Notes: a model not told the origin generated them from the letters alone. 47,910 nt of DNA from Saprospiraceae bacterium (GCA_016715105.1 JADKBO010000041.1:1-47910), one strand, 5' to 3'. Shown: positions 36,262 through 47,344, numbered from the stretch's first letter. Numbers and translations are program-made.

Positions 36262-36289
36262 CAGTATAGGATTTTAAAATCCTATACTG
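36262..36289. terminator. Perfect 28-bp palindrome, candidate terminator or operator
   Basis: CAGTATAGGATTTT is followed directly by its reverse complement with no mismatch. Folded in RNA it gives a stem of about 12 pairs with a short A/T loop and an ATTTATTT tail; the other side is T-rich on the complementary strand, so it could stop transcription both ways. It lies in the 271-bp gap between the OB-fold lipoprotein and the giant cytochrome. An attenuator or protein-binding site is equally possible. A second, weaker inverted repeat (TCAACTT/AAGTTGA, 36337-36366) follows 45 bp before the giant gene. Confidence 0.45.
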
Positions 36290-36410
36290 ATTTATTTCTA
36301 CAGATACATTCAATGTTTCAGTTCATCCCAATTCAGTCAACTTTTTTGTTCAAACGAATAAGTTGAAAAAAATTTTAATTGAAAAATGAAAATAAATTAA
36401 ACAGGCAATT

Positions 36411-39400
36411 ATGTATAAACTGCCAATCATTATAGGAATCATTTTGTTGGGAATTACCCAACTTATGGCACAATCACCTCATGGTGAATTGTTTGTAATG
36501 GATTGCGCTGCTTGTCATAACCCTGATGGCTGGAATATAAATATTGACACATTCCATTTCAACCACAATGCCACTAAATTTGAATTAACAGGAGCTCATA
36601 AAGAAGTAGATTGTAAATCATGTCATGGCTCACTTATTTTTTCAGACGCATCTGATGAGTGTATTTCTTGTCATCAAGATATGCATAGTCAGACAGTTGG
36701 CAATGATTGCAAAAGATGCCACAATTCTGAAAGTTGGGTGGTAAATAACATACCAGAATTGCATGAATCCAATGGTTTCCCTCTGATTGGAATGCACAAT
36801 AATTTGAGTTGTGTAGAATGCCACATATCGGAATCTAATTTGAAATTTAATAGGATTGGAAATGATTGCATCAATTGTCACACAGATGATTTTAATGCAA
36901 CCTTACACCCAAGTCACCTTACCAATAATTTTACAAAAAATTGTATTGAATGTCACGATCCCTTTACCCAAGATTGGGCTACTGATAAGGTCCAACATGA
37001 TTTCTTTCCATTAAAATTAGGTCATGAAATTCAAGATTGTAAGGCTTGTCACAAAGGAAACACATACAGCGATATTTCTGCAAATTGTGTAAGTTGTCAC
37101 CAATCAAATTTCGAGCAAACCATCAGTCCAAATCACAGAATTGCCGGTTTTACCAATGATTGTGCTGCCTGCCATACAACAGATTTGGAATGGAAACCAG
37201 CTAAATTTGTGGACCATGATGCTCAGTTTTTCCCAATTTATTCAGGTGCTCACAAGGACACTTGGAATCAATGTATTGAATGTCATTCCGAGTCAAATAA
37301 TTTTTCAAAATTCACTTGTACTTCTTGTCACACCAATCCCCAAACGAATGAAGATCACCAAGGCTTAAATGGCTATGTTTATGAATCATCTGCATGTTTA
37401 TCTTGTCACCCAAATGGCTTGAAAACAGAAGGTTTTGACCATAATTCAACAGGATTTCCATTACTTGGCTCACACGTAGGCATTGATTGTAAACAATGCC
37501 ATACCAATGGTTACACCAATACACCTAACACTTGTGCGGGTTGTCACATACCTGATTACAACGCTTCGACAAATCCTAATCACGTACAAGCTCAGTTTCC
37601 GACCGATTGCAAACAGTGTCACGACGAAGCTAAGTGGTCTCCGGCAGTTAATTTTGATCACAATGCTTTCTATCCTTTGGGGTTGCTTATCCTTTGAATG
37701 GAGCCCATGCGTTAGTCAAAAATGATTGTATCGCTTGTCACGCAAATGGGTATAGCAATACACCTAATACTTGTGCCGGTTGTCACTTACCTGATTACAA
37801 CGCGACAAATCCTAATCACGCAAGCCATTCCCGACCGATTGCAAACAATGTCACGATGAAGCAAGTGGTCGCCTGCTCCAAACTTTGATCACAATGACTT
37901 TTATCCTTTAATTGGTGCTCACGCAACCGTCAAAAATGATTGCATCGCTTGCCACGCCAACGGTTATAGTAATACACCTAATACTTGTGCGGGTTGTCAC
38001 TTACCGGATTACAATGCTTCGACAAATCCTAATCACGTCCAGGCTCAGTTCCCGACCGATTGCAAACAATGTCACGATGAAGCCAAGTGGTCGCCTGCTC
38101 CTAATTTTAATCACAGTGACTTTTATCCTTTAGTTGGAGCTCACGCAGCCGTCAAAAATGATTGTATCGCTTGCCACGCCAACGGTTATAGCAACACACC
38201 AAATACTTGTGCAGGTTGTCACTTGCCAGATTACAATGCTTCGACAAATCCAAATCACGTGCAAGCACAATTCCCGACTGATTGTAAACAATGTCACGAT
38301 GAAGCCAAGTGGTCACCTGCTCCTAATTTTAATCACAGTGACTTTTATCCTTTAGTTGGAGCTCACGCGGTCGTTAAAAATGATTGCATCGCTTGCCATG
38401 CAAATGGTTATAGCAACACACCTAATACTTGTGCTGGTTGTCACTTGCCGGATTACAATGCTTCGACAAATCCTAATCACGTTCAAGCGCAATTCCCGAC
38501 GGATTGTAAACAATGTCACGATGAAGCCAAGTGGTCGCCTGCTCCTAACTTTGATCACAATGACTTTTATCCTTTAGTTGGAGCTCACGCAGCCGTCAAA
38601 AATGATTGCATCGCTTGTCACGCAAATGGGTATAGCAATACACCTAATACTTGTGCCGGTTGTCACTTACCAGATTACAATGCTTCGACAAATCCTAATC
38701 ACGTTCAGGCTCAATTCCCGACGGATTGTAAACAATGTCACGATGAAGCCAAGTGGTCACCTGCTCCTAACTTTGACCACAATGACTTTTATCCTTTAGT
38801 TGGAGCTCACGCGGTTGTCAAAAATGATTGCATCGCTTGCCACGCCAACGGTTATAGCAATACACCGAATACTTGTGCGGGTTGTCACTTGCCAGATTAT
38901 AATGCTTCGACAAATCCTAATCACGTGCAGGCTCAGTTCCCGACCGATTGCAAACAATGTCATGATGAAGCCAAGTGGTCCCCTGCTCCTAATTTTAATC
39001 AAGACCCTTCCTTTCTTCCTCCCCCTTGTGTCCTGCCCCTTCCACCCGTACCGCTTGTACAATCACGATGAACCAGTCCCCCACTTTGACCCAATGACTT
39101 TTATCCTTTAGTTGGAGCTCACGCGGTTGTCAAAAATGATTGCATCGCATGCCACGCAAATGGGTATAGCAATACACCAAATACTTGTGCAGGTTGTCAC
39201 TTACCTGATTACAATGCTTCGACAAATCCTAATCACGTCCAAGCGCAATTCCCGACGGATTGTAAACAATGTCACGATGAAGCCAAGTGGTCACCTGCTC
39301 CTAACTTTAACCACAATGACTTTTATCCTTTAGTTGGAGCTCACGCAGTTGTTAAAAATGATTGCATCGCTTGTCATGCAAATGGTTATAGCAATACACC

Positions 39401-41735
39401 TAATACTTGTGCAGGTTGTCACTTGCCGGATTACAATGCTTCGACAAATCCTAATCACGTTCAAGCGCAATTCCCGACGGATTGCAAACAATGTCACGAT
39501 GAAGCCAAGTGGTCGCCTGCGCCAAACTTTGATCACAATGACTTTTATCCTTTAGTTGGAGCTCACGCGGTTGTCAAAAATGATTGCATCGCTTGCCACG
39601 CCAACGGTTATAGCAATACACCTAATACTTGTGCCGGTTGTCACTTGCCTGATTACAATGCTTCGACAAATCCTAATCACGTCCAAGCGCAATTCCCGAC
39701 GGATTGTAAACAATGTCACGATGAAGCCAAGTGGTCGCCTGCTCCTAATTTTAATCACAATGACTTTTATCCTTTAGTTGGAGCTCACGCGGTTGTCAAA
39801 AATGATTGCATCGCATGCCACGCCAACGGTTATAGCAACACACCAAATACTTGTGCAGGTTGTCACTTGCCTGATTACAACGCTTCTACAAATCCTAATC
39901 ACGTTCAAGCACAATTCCCGACCGATTGCAAACAATGTCATGATGAAGCCAAGTGGTCACCTGCTCCAAACTTTAACCACAATGACTTTTATCCTTTAGT
40001 TGGCGCTCACGCAGTCGTTAAAAATGATTGTATTGCTTGTCACGCAAATGGTTATAGCAATACACCTAATACTTGTGCGGGTTGTCACTTGCCAGATTAT
40101 AATGCTTCGACAAATCCTAATCACATTCAAGCACAATTCCCGACCGATTGCAAACAATGTCATGATGAAGCCAGTGGTCTCCGCGGCTAATTTCGACCAC
40201 AAATACTTTTATCCTTTAGTTGGAGCTCACGCGGTCGTTAAAAATGATTGCATCGCTTGCCATGCAAATGGTTATAGCAACACACCTAATACTTGTGCGG
40301 GTTGTCACTTGCCGGATTACAATGCTTCGACAAATCCTAATCACGTGCAGGCTCAGTTCCCGACCGATTGTAAACAATGTCATGATGAAGCTAGGTGGTC
40401 TCCCGCAGCTAATTTCGACCACAATACTTTTTATCCTTTAGTTGGAGCTCACGCGGTTGTCAAAAATGATTGCATTGCTTGTCACGCCAATGGTTATAGC
40501 AACACACCTAATACTTGTGCGGGTTGTCACTTACCGGATTACAATGCAACACGAAACCCCAATCACGTGCAGGCTCAGTTCCCGACCGATTGTAAACAAT
40601 GTCACGATGAATCAAGATGGTCTCCCGCAGCTACTTTTCGACCACAATACTTTTTATCCTTTGGTTGGGGCTCATGCGGTTGTCAAAAATGATTGCATTG
40701 CTTGTCATGCAAATGGTTACAGCAATACACCTAATACTTGTGCGGGTTGTCACTTGCCGGATTACAATGCTTCGACAAATCCTAATCACGTCCAAGCGCA
40801 ATTCCCGACTGATTGTAAACAATGTCATGACGAAGCAAGGTGGTCACCTGCAAAGTAATTTTAATCACAATTCCTTTTATCCTTTAATTGGAGCTCACGC
40901 AGGTCGTTAAAAATGATTCGCTAGTTCACGCAAATGGTTATAGCAATACCCTAATACTTGTGCGGGTTGTCACTTACCTGATTACAATGCTTCTACAAAT
41001 CCTAATCACGTGCAGGCTCAGTTCCCACGGATTGCAAACAATGTCACGATGAATCAAGATGGTCTCCATCTTCATTTGCAATTTCTTTCACCCCTTAATT
41101 GGGCACGCTCCAGTCGCTAAAATGATTGTGTCGCTTGTCACGCAAATGGTTATAGCAACACACCAAATACTTGTGCGGGTTGTCACTTACCAGATTACAA
41201 TGCAGTGACAAATCCTAATCACGTGCAGGCTCAGTTCCCGACCGATTGCAAACAATGTCACGATGAATCAAGATGGTCGCCATCGTCATTCAATCATAAT
41301 TCCTTTTACCCTCTTAATGGGGCACATGCTCAGGTGGCTAATGATTGTGTCGCTTGTCACGCCAATGGGTATAGCAATACACCGAATACTTGCGCAGGTT
41401 GCCACTTACCTGATTATAACGCTACACGAAACCCCAATCACGCTCAGGCTCAGTTTCCGACCGATTGTCGTGAATGTCATGACGAGAGCAGATGGTCTCC
41501 AAGCAGTTTTAATCATGATGGCATGTATTTCCCAATTTATAGCGGTAACCATCGCGGAGAGTGGAACACATGTGCCGATTGTCACACAAATCCAGCAAAT
41601 TATGCTGTATTTACTTGTATCAATTGCCATGAACACAACAATAAAGACGAGGTAGATAGGGATCATAGAGGTGAGTCAGGCTACCAATACACTCCAACTT
41701 CTTGTTACGGTTGTCACCCAGATGGAAGAGATTAA
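36411..41735 (+). CDS. Giant multihaem c-type cytochrome (~70 CXXCH) with tandem repeats, frameshifted
   Basis: Joined, the product has about 1775 residues. A signal peptide (LPIIIGIILLGITQLMAQ) leads to an N-terminal part with 13 CXXCH sites, similar in style to the 23-haem cytochrome (FNHNATKFELTGAHKEVDCKSCH-like blocks). Then come eighteen 74-residue repeats with three CXXCH each (CIACH, CAGCH, CKQCH), and a C-terminal part with CADCH, CINCH and CYGCH. I count 69 intact motif sites at DNA level, 70 if one scrambled site is repaired. The frame is the same at both ends but shifts inside the array several times (unit 2, near 40175, near 40625, near 40850 and between 40900 and 41110), so array errors rather than decay are likely. 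Each histidine-rich unit also supplies candidate distal ligands. Probably secreted or outer-membrane associated. Confidence 0.85.
37440..41512 (+). repeat. Eighteen 222-bp tandem repeats inside the giant cytochrome
   Basis: The core AATGATTG of successive units lies at 37721, 37935, 38157, 38379, 38601, 38823, 39135, 39357, 39579, 39801, 40023, 40243, 40465, 40688, 40912, 41121 and 41340; a diverged first unit starts near 37440. Ten steps are exactly 222 bp; other spacings are 214, 312, 220, 223, 224, 209 and 219. Central units differ mostly at third codon positions; the first and the last three units are more diverged. This fits homogenisation by unequal crossing-over or gene conversion. Confidence 0.92.
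39002..39091 (+). other. 90-bp scrambled insertion in the repeat array
   Basis: Between ATTTTAATCA and CAATGACTTT the array holds 90 extra bases rich in C and T with two stops. Its 3' half (about 39047-39091) reads like a damaged copy of the CKQCHDEAKWSP segment: GTACAATCACGATGAACC against the normal GTAAACAATGTCACGATGAAGCC. The length is a multiple of three, so the frame resumes after it. I take it as a mis-assembled or poorly polished extra partial unit. Confidence 0.6.
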
Positions 41736-41736
41736 C

Positions 41737-43344
41737 ATGGTTAAAGAAAAAAAAATAATACCTGCCATCTTCTGTCTTTGGACATTTGTTTTAATAGGTC
41801 AAAACAACGGCTCTTTATTACAAGGAAAAGTTAGTTTTATTACCTCTAAAAATGTTTATGTCAAATTTGACAATACAGCTGAAATAGCAATCGGTGACAC
41901 CTTATATTTATCAGGTCGGAATGATTTAAGACCTTGTCTTGTCGTGCATCATAAATCAAAAACGTCTTGTGCAACTTCAATTCAGGAGGGTTGTTCCACT
42001 AAAAAAGATGCCATAATTTTTCACAAAGGAAAGGAAGAGCAAAGTGCTGAACCCATATTGCAAACTGATACCATCATGGTTTCTTCTGCCGTAATAACTG
42101 CCCAATCTGACACGACTAAAAAAGATAAGTTACCTTCAAAAAACCAGGAAAATCTAAGTGCACGATTAATGGTAGCTACTTATAGCACTCTTGCAGAAAA
42201 TAATAATAGACACAGAGTTGCATACCGCCTTAACATGAATGCACTCAATATTAAAAATTCCAAATTTTCAGCGGAAGCTTATATCAATTATTGGAAAAAT
42301 TATATTCCAAAAGAAAAAACTTATGAACAACAAACCAGCTTTTTGAGAATATACAGTTTCGCTGCAAAATACGCACTCAATAAATCAACCACCATCGATA
42401 TTGGCAGAAAAATAAATCAAAAATTCAGTTCAATTGGTGCAGTAGATGGTGTACAAATTGAGAAGTATTTTGGCAAAAATTATGCAGGCGCAATTGCGGG
42501 TTTCAGACCAGATATTTACAATTTTGGGTTTAATGCGAATCTCATGCAATATGGTGCCTACGTTGGCAGATCTACCATATCGGATAAACTGAATACTGAA
42601 ACTACCTTGGGATTTATTGAACAACACAATCACAAACCTGTAGACAGAAGGTATGCTTATTTTCAAAATAGCATGACTATCCACCAAAATTTAAATTTAT
42701 TTTCATCAGCTGAAGTTGATTTATTCAATCAAATCAATGGCAAAAGTTTTACAAATTTTAGACTTACCAATCTTTATACTTCTCTGAATTATAGAATTGG
42801 AAAAGCTGTCAACTTAGGATTTTCGTACGATTCTAGAAAACAAATCATTTTTTATGAAACATTCAAAACTGATGTAGAGCAAATGCTCGACGACGACATA
42901 GCCAGACAAGGTGCCAGGGCCAGAATTTCAATCAGACCAATGAAAAATATTTCTTTGGGAGGTAGTTATGCAATTCGTTTTCAAAGTAGCAACCAAAATC
43001 AATCTACAAACATCAATTCATTTTTGAGTATTTCCAGAATTCCATTCATAAACGGCTCAATTTCTTTTAATTACAACAAAAATAACTCCTCTTATTTACA
43101 GAGTAATATTTATTCCGTCCAATATTACAGAGATTTTGGCTATAAACTTGGATTTGAATCTTATTGGAGATCAGTAAATTACAATTATGCTCAAGGAGAA
43201 AACAAATCTGCTATCCAATATTATGGCGCAGGATTTTCTTATAAATTCAACAAAAAATATAGCTTGAGTTTCTTAGCAGAACTCACAGACCAACCAAGTG
43301 ACCAATCCATTAGAATCAATACCCGAATCAATCGAAGATTCTGA
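41737..43344 (+). CDS. Outer-membrane beta-barrel partner of the giant cytochrome
   Basis: From ATG 41737 the protein has 535 residues: a signal peptide (IIPAIFCLWTFVLIG), a small N-terminal beta domain (GKVSFITSKNVYVKFDNTA, GDTLYLSGRNDLRPC) and a long C-terminal region (about 150-535) of alternating short amphipathic strands ending RINTRINRRF, a typical barrel end with final aromatic Phe. It has no CXXCH. It starts one base after the giant cytochrome stop, so both are translated from one message. By analogy with porin-cytochrome conduits such as MtrB/PioB, it could form a pore that holds a cytochrome across the outer membrane. There is no visible sequence match to MtrB, so this is inference from layout. 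Confidence 0.7.
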   Translation: MVKEKKIIPAIFCLWTFVLIGQNNGSLLQGKVSFITSKNVYVKFDNTAEIAIGDTLYLSGRNDLRPCLVVHHKSKTSCATSIQEGCSTKKDAIIFHKGKEEQSAEPILQTDTIMVSSAVITAQSDTTKKDKLPSKNQENLSARLMVATYSTLAENNNRHRVAYRLNMNALNIKNSKFSAEAYINYWKNYIPKEKTYEQQTSFLRIYSFAAKYALNKSTTIDIGRKINQKFSSIGAVDGVQIEKYFGKNYAGAIAGFRPDIYNFGFNANLMQYGAYVGRSTISDKLNTETTLGFIEQHNHKPVDRRYAYFQNSMTIHQNLNLFSSAEVDLFNQINGKSFTNFRLTNLYTSLNYRIGKAVNLGFSYDSRKQIIFYETFKTDVEQMLDDDIARQGARARISIRPMKNISLGGSYAIRFQSSNQNQSTNINSFLSISRIPFINGSISFNYNKNNSSYLQSNIYSVQYYRDFGYKLGFESYWRSVNYNYAQGENKSAIQYYGAGFSYKFNKKYSLSFLAELTDQPSDQSIRINTRINRRF

Positions 43345-43988
43345 TTAGAAACCAACTTATACATTGCTCCCGAAGGAGAATTACCCTACAATGCATTTCT
43401 GCGCTCATCTGCGAAATCTGCGGGAACATTTTATAACTCAATCTTATTTCTGCGCTCATCTGCGAAATCTGCGGGAACCTTTTTTCTCTGATTTCCCCAA
43501 CTTACGTAGTCACCAAATCGAAATCTCTTTAAAATTCCATTAACCCTCGTTGAACTCCATTGCCCAGGAATTGGCACTTTGTAGGTACATTGCGCACCTA
43601 CACTGTGTGGGTAAATTGCTGCCGAAGCCAATTGCGCCGCAGGTTTGAACTCCGCCCACCAGTGGCATTGCCCCGAAGGGAATTGCGCCGCAGGCTTGAA
43701 CTCATTGCTCCCGAAGGGAATTGCCCGAATTGCCCCGCATTGACCCTCCTATTGAAATCCTATTGAAATCCATTGCGCCTTTGGCATTGCGTGCCTACAC
43801 GTGTAGGTACATTGCTCAAATCACTGTGTGTCACATGCTCGGGGAAATGCGGCGCCGGGGGCCGGTCATTGCTCCCGAAGGGAATTGCGCCGAAGGGAAT
43901 TGCGCCGCAGGCTTGAACTCATTGAACTCCATTGACCTGCCATTGAAATCCCTTGAACTCATTGAACTCCATTGACCGAAGGCATTGC
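43345..43988. repeat. Intergenic block of short G/C-rich repeats
   Basis: This 644-bp gap between two convergent genes has no gene. A 33-bp unit containing CTGCGCTCATCTGCGAAATC occurs at 43395-43427 and 43446-43478, 51 bp apart and identical. From about 43555 on, many copies of short words follow: ATTGCTCCCGAAGGGAATTG, GAATTGCGCCGCAGGC and TTGAACTCATTGAACTCCAT. CCCGAAGGG and GCGCCGCAGGC recur in changing order. The style differs from the 235-bp units near 9470 but shares hairpin-like CCCGAAGGG cores. Several short open frames run through it but they follow the repeats and are not genes. Confidence 0.65.
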
Positions 43989-46900
43989 TCAACTGATAAT
44001 CGGAAATTTCCTTTTCTTATAATATGCCAACAAACTGATGGTAATAACTGAAGCAACTGAGATATAAACCCATTGCGGAATTGGAACTGGATCACCCGCT
44101 GCATAACTATGCAAACCAGACAAGTAATAATTTACACCATAATAAGTCATAATGACTGATGCCCATCCAAATAAAGTGGCAATGTTAAAAGCAAATAAAC
44201 CATTGATCTTGGGAATCAACCTCATGTGTAATATAAAAGCATAAACCAAAATGGTTACTAATGCCCACGTTTCCTTAGCATCCCACCCCCAGTATCTTCC
44301 CCAAGGATTCATTTGCCCAAACCCCTCCTAGATATGTGCCTATACTTACCATTGCCAAACCTCCAATCAAAGTGATCTCGCTGATATAAGACATTTCCTT
44401 TACAATTCTGGAAACTTTGTCTTTATTATGATCCGTAAGGAAAATCATCAGAATCAAATTGATGAGCGCAATCAATGCCCCCAACATCAAGAAACCATAA
44501 CTACCTGCTTCCAAAGAAACGTGGATGGTCAGCCAATAAGATTTCAAAACAGGAACAAGCGGTGTAATTTCTGGATCCAAAAAACTCAAACCGGCAACCA
44601 GCAATAAAGTCGCACTCAATATCAAGGTCGCTGCCATTCCCCCAAATGATTTCCTTGCGAAATAAAGCCCTGCCAAAGTGGTTGTCCAAGCAATGTATAT
44701 CATAGATTCATATCCATTACTCCAAGGTGCACGCCCAGATACATACCACCTCAAACCCAGACCAATTGTGTGAAATGTAAATCCCAGTAGAAAAAGCCAA
44801 AATAGAATTTTGTAAGGTTTACTAAAATTCTTGTCGGATTTAAAGACAGAAAGGAAAAGATATACTAGAAATGCCATCCCTAAAAGTGCGTAAAACATGG
44901 AGAGTCGACTGAATACATTCAACTTATTGAGTAATATTTCTCCCTTGATTCTGGTTGAAGATGGTATTACACCTACCCCCTCAGTTTTTTGATAAGCTTT
45001 CAATTCTTCAATAATCAAATCTGCTTGATTAAAATTATTGGTTGAAATTCCATCTTGGAGGGCAGAAACGTAAGATGAAAAAAACTTGTCTGCTAGTGGT
45101 TGTGCCGATGAAATTTCTCCATCCTCCGCTTGACTCGAAATCCATTTATTATTAGGATCTCCAGCAACAGGAATTATTTTCATAATTCTTCCAGAAAAAA
45201 TCATACTCATGATATTGACCCGCTCATCAATTTTCATTAAATCCTTTTCAAATGCGCCTCTATCAATGGGTTGCAAACTATAAGCTCTCCTGATTTCTTC
45301 TTGCAATAAATATTGGCCATTTTCTTTGAAGAAAGTATTATAAGTAACCATATCTGAAGAGCTATTTAATAATTTTTGTATGCGTTCCTCCTTACCAATC
45401 TTGATCATAGCTTGCTCATACCACCCTGCCGGATTGGCCAACATGCTCAATACAATTTGATCAGCATTCAGCCCAGACATTGTCTCTTTTCTTGATACTT
45501 TCCGCAATAACTCACGAGTCAAAGTATGCATTGGCTTCATCCGCCCTTTATAATCTTGCACTACTAACTCACTAACTTTTGCGGCATGTTCTCACTGACC
45601 GCCTGATTAATAGTTTGATTATTATTTTGTCCAAATGCAAATGATGCTGTCATACACAACAATATCATCATTGCCACACCAGCAGCTTCCTTTCTCATGT
45701 TTTCAATTTTTTGTGTTACTTGCCCAAACCGGCTATTTTTAGAAAATAAGGACAAAATCAATCCAATAGTTAATAGAATATATCCAATGTAGGAAACCCA
45801 AGTACCCAAAAAGTCATGATTGACACTCAAATAGGTTCCTTTTTCATCTTGATCAAAAGACGATTGAAAAAACCTAAATCCTTCATAATCCAAGATGTGG
45901 TTCATGTATATGCGCTCATCCTGGTGAATGTTATTTCTTTCATCTATCAGCTGCACTTTGCTTTCGTAAGAAGCTGCGCTATTTGTACCCGGATATTTTT
46001 CCATTATGAAGTCATACAAACCAATTGAAAATGGCAAATTGATTTCTTTTGAACCATAAGAAACATTGACAAGAGTATTTCCAAAGGCAAAGCTGACAGG
46101 TAATCCTTGCAATCCTTTTTGTCCGAATACTAATTGTTCTTGTTTCACACCATTGAGGGCTAAACTGAGTGCGATTGCCGTATTACTTTCTCCTTTCACT
46201 TTTGGGGATTCTGAACTCAAAGTCACTACTGCAGATTTATCAAAATCTCCGAAAACAAAAGAATTTAATCCGTCTGAATACATGGATCGCAACATGAGCG
46301 GATAATAACCACCATTGGGATATAATGTATCTGATTGTTGAGTGGCCATTACTTTCTGAGAAAGAACCCTGTCTGATTTAATAAATATTGAATCATTTTG
46401 CGAAAGAATATTTATCGCCTCTGGCAAATCTGTAGAACTAAAATTGAAGAGCACATTTTTGATGGTGCTCTTTTCACCTTGTTGCACAAAATATTCTTCT
46501 CTTCCATTCATTCCAGCAAAAACAACTTTTATAGTTGGTTTCCCTTTTGGGTCATGCGTCAATATTTGCTTTGGATTTGGTATGAATTTGGTGACTTCAG
46601 CCTCTATCAAATCATCCTCAATCAAATAAGATCCCTTCCAATGATTGTTTCCCAAAGAAGCGAACAAAACATCTTCACTGAAATCAAATTGATCTCCATT
46701 TTTGAGTACTTGAAAATTGAGTGAAGTTTCAGAAGATAAAATGGTATTTGAAACTTCCTTTTCTCTAATGTGCATCACACCTTCATAGCCAAAATATCTG
46801 GTAATTCCTGCACCAATAATGATGACAACTATCGAAGCATGGAACATCAATAATGCCCACTTTTTCATTTGTATCATTCTAAATCTAAAAATATTGGTAA

Positions 46901-47105
46901 TAATTGAAATTCCGAAAAGGGCCAACAATAATTCAAACCACCGAGATTTGAAAATCACTTTCTGAGCAGCGCTTGTTCCAAAATCATTTTCTATGAAAGT
47001 GGCAATTCCAATTGCAGCAGCAAATAATAACATATATAAACCAGCTGCTCTAGTATTGAATAATTTTTCTGAAATCTTCTTTAAGATAGGCAAAATTTTA
47101 CGCAT
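43989..47105 (-). CDS. ccsBA: Cytochrome c synthase CcsBA (system II), two frameshifts
   Basis: System II CcsBA moves haem to the periplasm and attaches it to CXXCH motifs of apocytochromes c. The N-terminal ResB/CcsB part (about 1-510) has AGLYMLLFAAAIGIATFIE and further helices with a large periplasmic domain; the C-terminal CcsA part has KGRMKPMHTLTRELLRKVS, several helices and the WWD haem-binding motif WGRYWGWDAKETWAL. In the assembly it appears as three frames. One extra base in the four T's at 45577-45580 joins QK to VSELVVQDYKGR, and removing a base at 44303-44304 joins ANES to WGRYWGWD. The joined length of about 1038 residues is normal for fused CcsBA. Convergent to the cytochrome cluster; it must serve those cytochromes. 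Confidence 0.9.
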
Positions 47106-47344
47106 AAATATCCCTTGTAATTAAATTAATAAAAACTCACTCAACAGATATTTGACTTGCATTAAATTGGCTATAATTAAACGATTTTTTCAACCATTTA
47201 CTTATCACAATTATAACTGTAAATCTACTAAATTATTTGATTTCGAATAGGAAAAAGTGGAACGGATTGGCCTATTGTTTATAATAACACATTATTAAAT
47301 TCTTCCTTTGAATTTGGAGGATAAATAAGTAAATAAATGTGTTT

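Noticed and set aside
37912..40441. Series of 73-residue plus-strand and 68-residue minus-strand open frames within the array
   Set aside because: The 222-bp period is a multiple of three, so every frame that is open in one unit stays open in all. The products lack sensible composition and only the CXXCH frame makes sense.
37440..41512. Tandem repeats as a CRISPR array
   Set aside because: Units are 222 bp, contiguous, coding and have no unique spacers.
43560..43975. Two plus-strand open frames (68 and 84 residues) in the gap before ccsBA
   Set aside because: They are translations of the shuffled short repeats and contain repeated words such as APEGNCAE.
44275..47105. Separate CcsB and CcsA genes in an operon
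   Set aside because: The frames join at a four-T run with one added base into the usual fused protein, and the CcsA frame starts without a proper start codon context.
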